Part shown: piece by piece, positions 5,005-6,310 of the stretch
How the letters are laid out: each line of letters begins with the position of its first letter
How positions within the stretch are numbered: the first letter of the stretch is position 1
DNA from: Phycisphaera sp.
GTDB lineage: Bacteria; Planctomycetota; Phycisphaerae; Phycisphaerales; Phycisphaeraceae
Length of the DNA: 6,310 bases
Assembly (NCBI GenBank): GCA_029287335.1
Contig: JARFRI010000062.1
Location: 1 to 6,310, forward strand
Direction of reading: 5' to 3'
The notes under the pieces: model-generated
The model's input: only the letters and a program-made list of their open reading frames with translations
What the model was told of the DNA's origin: nothing
Database searches by the model: none
Program-made: the position numbers and the translations under genes

Positions 5005-5042
5005 GCTCTGTGGTCTCTGCGTCCTCTGTGCCTCTGTGGTGA
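5005..5042. repeat. CACAGAG-type short tandem array
   Basis: On the - strand four degenerate units of about 8-9 nt occur in a row: CACAGAGG, CACAGAGG, a decayed GCAGAGAC, and CACAGAG, introduced by TTCAC. Such arrays recur between genes in several unrelated bacterial groups, as I recall. It lies 27 nt past the stop of the oxidoreductase-like gene. The function is unknown. Confidence 0.6.
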
Positions 5043-5068
5043 AGCGAAGCGCTGCCTTGAACGCACAG

Positions 5069-6079
5069 CTATACCCGTGCAATCTCCATCAACCGTTGCG
5101 GGCTTTCGGGTTCGCCGGTTCGTGCGGAGAGCAGACATGCATGACAACACGCCAGCGCGTGCTGCTCGCGGGTCGCGCGGTGCTCGGGCGGTGGGGTGCG
5201 CTGGTCGATGAGGCGACGCCACTGGGCGGCGAGTTGTTCGAGGTAGCTTGGTTCGCGCTCGGCATCTAGGTGATCGACGACGTCGCCATCGGTCTTGGTG
5301 AGCTGGTAGCCGCCGGCGGTGATGACCAGTTGGGCCTGGTCGCCGACGACGGTCAGTCGGCGGGTCAGCTCGGCGGCCTGATCCGACACGAGCACGCCCG
5401 CACTGCCGACACCGGGAAGGCGCGCGTGCGCCGTCAAACGGCCGGTGAGTAAGCGCGGGTCGTCGGGCACGCCGGCCGAGCCCTTGACGGGGCTGAGCTC
5501 GGCGTCGATGCGCTCGGGCAGTTCAATAAAGTCCAGCACGCTGATCCACGCATCAAACAGGCGGAAGAACATCGAGCCCGATGCCGCGCTGCCGGCGTGG
5601 GTCATCTGCACCGCGCGGTGATCGCCCAGGGATTCGTGGGGTGCGGCGGCGGCGAGGAAGCCGGCCGAGCGGTCAAAAGCGGGGGCGTGGACGATGCGGC
5701 CCGGGGGTCGCGTGCTGCCGTCGGCGGGCTTGACCATCTTGTAGGCCTGCACGTGCTCGGCCACTGTCGCGCCGACGGGTTCGATGGCGATGACCTTGGA
5801 GCCTTGCGCCACGGCCATGGGCAGGTCTTCGGGGCTGACGCCTTGCACCGTGCCGAGCAAGACGAAGGCCGACGGCCGTTCGACGAGCATCTGCCGAAGG
5901 TCGTCAAACATCGGCACATCAAGCTGCTGGGCCCACTCGCTGGCGGCGTGGGACTTAGGCGAGCCAAAGGCAATCGGGCGCACGCTGGCGCCCATCATGT
6001 CCAGGAGCGCTTGGACCGTTTTAAGCCGATCATCATCAACCCAGACCGTCACTTCGGGAGCTGTTACATCGCCAGTCAT
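5069..6079 (-). CDS. Divergent Gfo/Idh/MocA-like oxidoreductase
   Basis: This 336-residue cytosolic protein resembles the Gfo/Idh/MocA NAD(P)-dependent sugar dehydrogenase family in outline. An N-terminal Rossmann-like half (10-103) includes FDDLRQMLVERPSAFVLLG (58-76) and KVIAIEPVGATVAEH (95-109), followed by an alpha/beta half and a typical C-terminus, ACLLSARTGEPESPQRL (314-330). Two hallmarks are degenerate. The opening strand VTVWVDDDRLK lacks a GxGxxG turn, and the EKP motif reads EPVG (100-103) without lysine. The protein may therefore not bind NAD in the normal way or may be a non-catalytic relative. The ATG at 6079 is preferred over an in-frame TTG at 6136; neither has a clear Shine-Dalgarno. 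The gene is monocistronic here. The substrate is unknown, and the family call rests on pattern only. Confidence 0.7.
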   Translation of the reverse strand: MTGDVTAPEVTVWVDDDRLKTVQALLDMMGASVRPIAFGSPKSHAASEWAQQLDVPMFDDLRQMLVERPSAFVLLGTVQGVSPEDLPMAVAQGSKVIAIEPVGATVAEHVQAYKMVKPADGSTRPPGRIVHAPAFDRSAGFLAAAAPHESLGDHRAVQMTHAGSAASGSMFFRLFDAWISVLDFIELPERIDAELSPVKGSAGVPDDPRLLTGRLTAHARLPGVGSAGVLVSDQAAELTRRLTVVGDQAQLVITAGGYQLTKTDGDVVDHLDAEREPSYLEQLAAQWRRLIDQRTPPPEHRATREQHALACCHACLLSARTGEPESPQRLMEIARV

Positions 6080-6142
6080 GTGGGTAAAGATACCAGTTGA
6101 AGGTACGCAGGTGTTGTCGTGTCTTTCTCGTGTCAAGAGATT

Positions 6143-6209
6143 TAATGACCAATGTCCAAGCCTAAATGACCAATGTCAAGGCATTCCTGATCGGTCATTG
6201 GTCATTTAG
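6143..6209. repeat. AATGACCAATG direct and inverted repeats
   Basis: AATGACCAATGTC occurs twice in direct orientation (from 6144 and 6165). A perfect 14-bp inverted partner of CTAAATGACCAATG (6162-6175) lies at 6196-6209, with a 20-nt spacer. The unit has the look of the ATTGGTCATT family of interspersed repeats. It sits 64 nt before the oxidoreductase-like start codon and could influence its transcript or be a transposable remnant. Confidence 0.75.
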
Positions 6210-6234
6210 AACGTGTACGAGAAGTTGTCTTGCG

Positions 6235-6304
6235 GGGAGGGTGAGGCTCCTGCCGAACCGCAAACCATCTGTCACACGCGGCTCGGCAGGAGCCTCGCCC
6301 TCCC
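6235..6304. repeat. Long GC-rich hairpin, 22-nt arms
   Basis: Arms 6235-6256 and 6283-6304 match at 21 of 22 positions when inverted; the remaining pair is T6242-G6297, a wobble in a + strand RNA. Inside, CCGC (6258-6261) can pair with GCGG (6278-6281). No T-run follows on either strand. Repeats of the type GAGGCTCCTGCCGA are, as I recall, abundant in planctomycete genomes, so this is probably an interspersed palindromic element, possibly with a terminator role for genes beyond the window. Confidence 0.8.
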
Positions 6305-6310
6305 AAAAGT

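Noticed and set aside
4603..5068. SRP RNA, RNase P RNA, tmRNA, 6S RNA or a classical riboswitch
   Set aside because: No GGAA-capped SRP helix, no RNase P conserved core, no tRNA-like ends with a tag frame, and no known aptamer core seen by eye on either strand.
5597..6100. 167-codon + strand frame opposite the oxidoreductase-like gene
   Set aside because: Antisense shadow with a Gly/His/Asp-rich low-complexity look.
6080..6136. TTG at 6136 as the start of the oxidoreductase-like gene
   Set aside because: No ribosome binding site, and the extra 19 residues look non-homologous; the TTG is itself part of a TTGACA-like hexamer.
6108..6137. TTGACA (- strand, 6137-6132) as a -35 box for the oxidoreductase-like gene
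   Set aside because: No acceptable -10 hexamer at 16-18 nt; only CACCTG- or GCGTAC-like sequence there.
1..6310. CRISPR array or phage defence island
   Set aside because: No regularly spaced direct repeats and no cas, restriction or phage genes; the repeats present are palindromic and dispersed.

Overview
The window looks like a housekeeping stretch of a GC-rich bacterial chromosome, most probably a planctomycete and perhaps of the Phycisphaerae. That placement is an inference from the protein character and from a habit, familiar to me from that group, of filling intergenic gaps with palindromic repeats. No 16S rRNA or clade-specific marker is present to settle it.

Left end (1-671, + strand): the last 20 codons of an unidentified gene, then a two-gene type II toxin-antitoxin operon. 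It consists of a 66-residue acidic antitoxin and an 85-residue RelE/ParE-fold toxin that starts at a TTG overlapping the antitoxin stop codon. A long inverted repeat separates this operon from the convergent block that follows.

Centre (677-4602, all - strand; transcription runs right to left): tRNA-Gln(UUG), a stand-alone GlmU uridylyltransferase domain, prs (PRPP synthetase), rplY/ctc (general stress form of ribosomal protein L25) with a clear intrinsic terminator, pth (peptidyl-tRNA hydrolase), and a guanine-deaminase-like zinc deaminase. The order glmU-prs-ctc-pth is the one known from Bacillus (gcaD-prs-ctc-spoVC). The glmU/prs pair overlaps by 4 nt (ATGA), and pth/deaminase are 3 nt apart. 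Together they cover UDP-GlcNAc supply for the cell wall, PRPP supply for nucleotide synthesis, ribosome function and peptidyl-tRNA recycling, and purine salvage.

Right part (4603-5068): a 466-nt stretch without a convincing protein gene. It is not empty. On the - strand a well-spaced sigma70-type promoter (4855-4827) places a transcription start at about 4820, exactly where a segment that folds as a three-way junction begins (4820-4724). A second hairpin with an anti-Shine-Dalgarno-like loop follows. This is the best candidate here for something undescribed, possibly a small RNA or the long leader of tRNA-Gln. Next to it lie a 97-bp element with 14-bp perfect terminal inverted repeats and a CACAGAG-type array.

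Right end (5069-6310): a divergent Gfo/Idh/MocA-like protein on the - strand that lacks the usual Rossmann glycine motif and the EKP lysine, then an upstream region with two further palindromic repeat units. Three of the inverted repeats in the window, unrelated in sequence, share a 20-nt spacer, and two of them share a 21-20-21 geometry with 19/21 matching arms.
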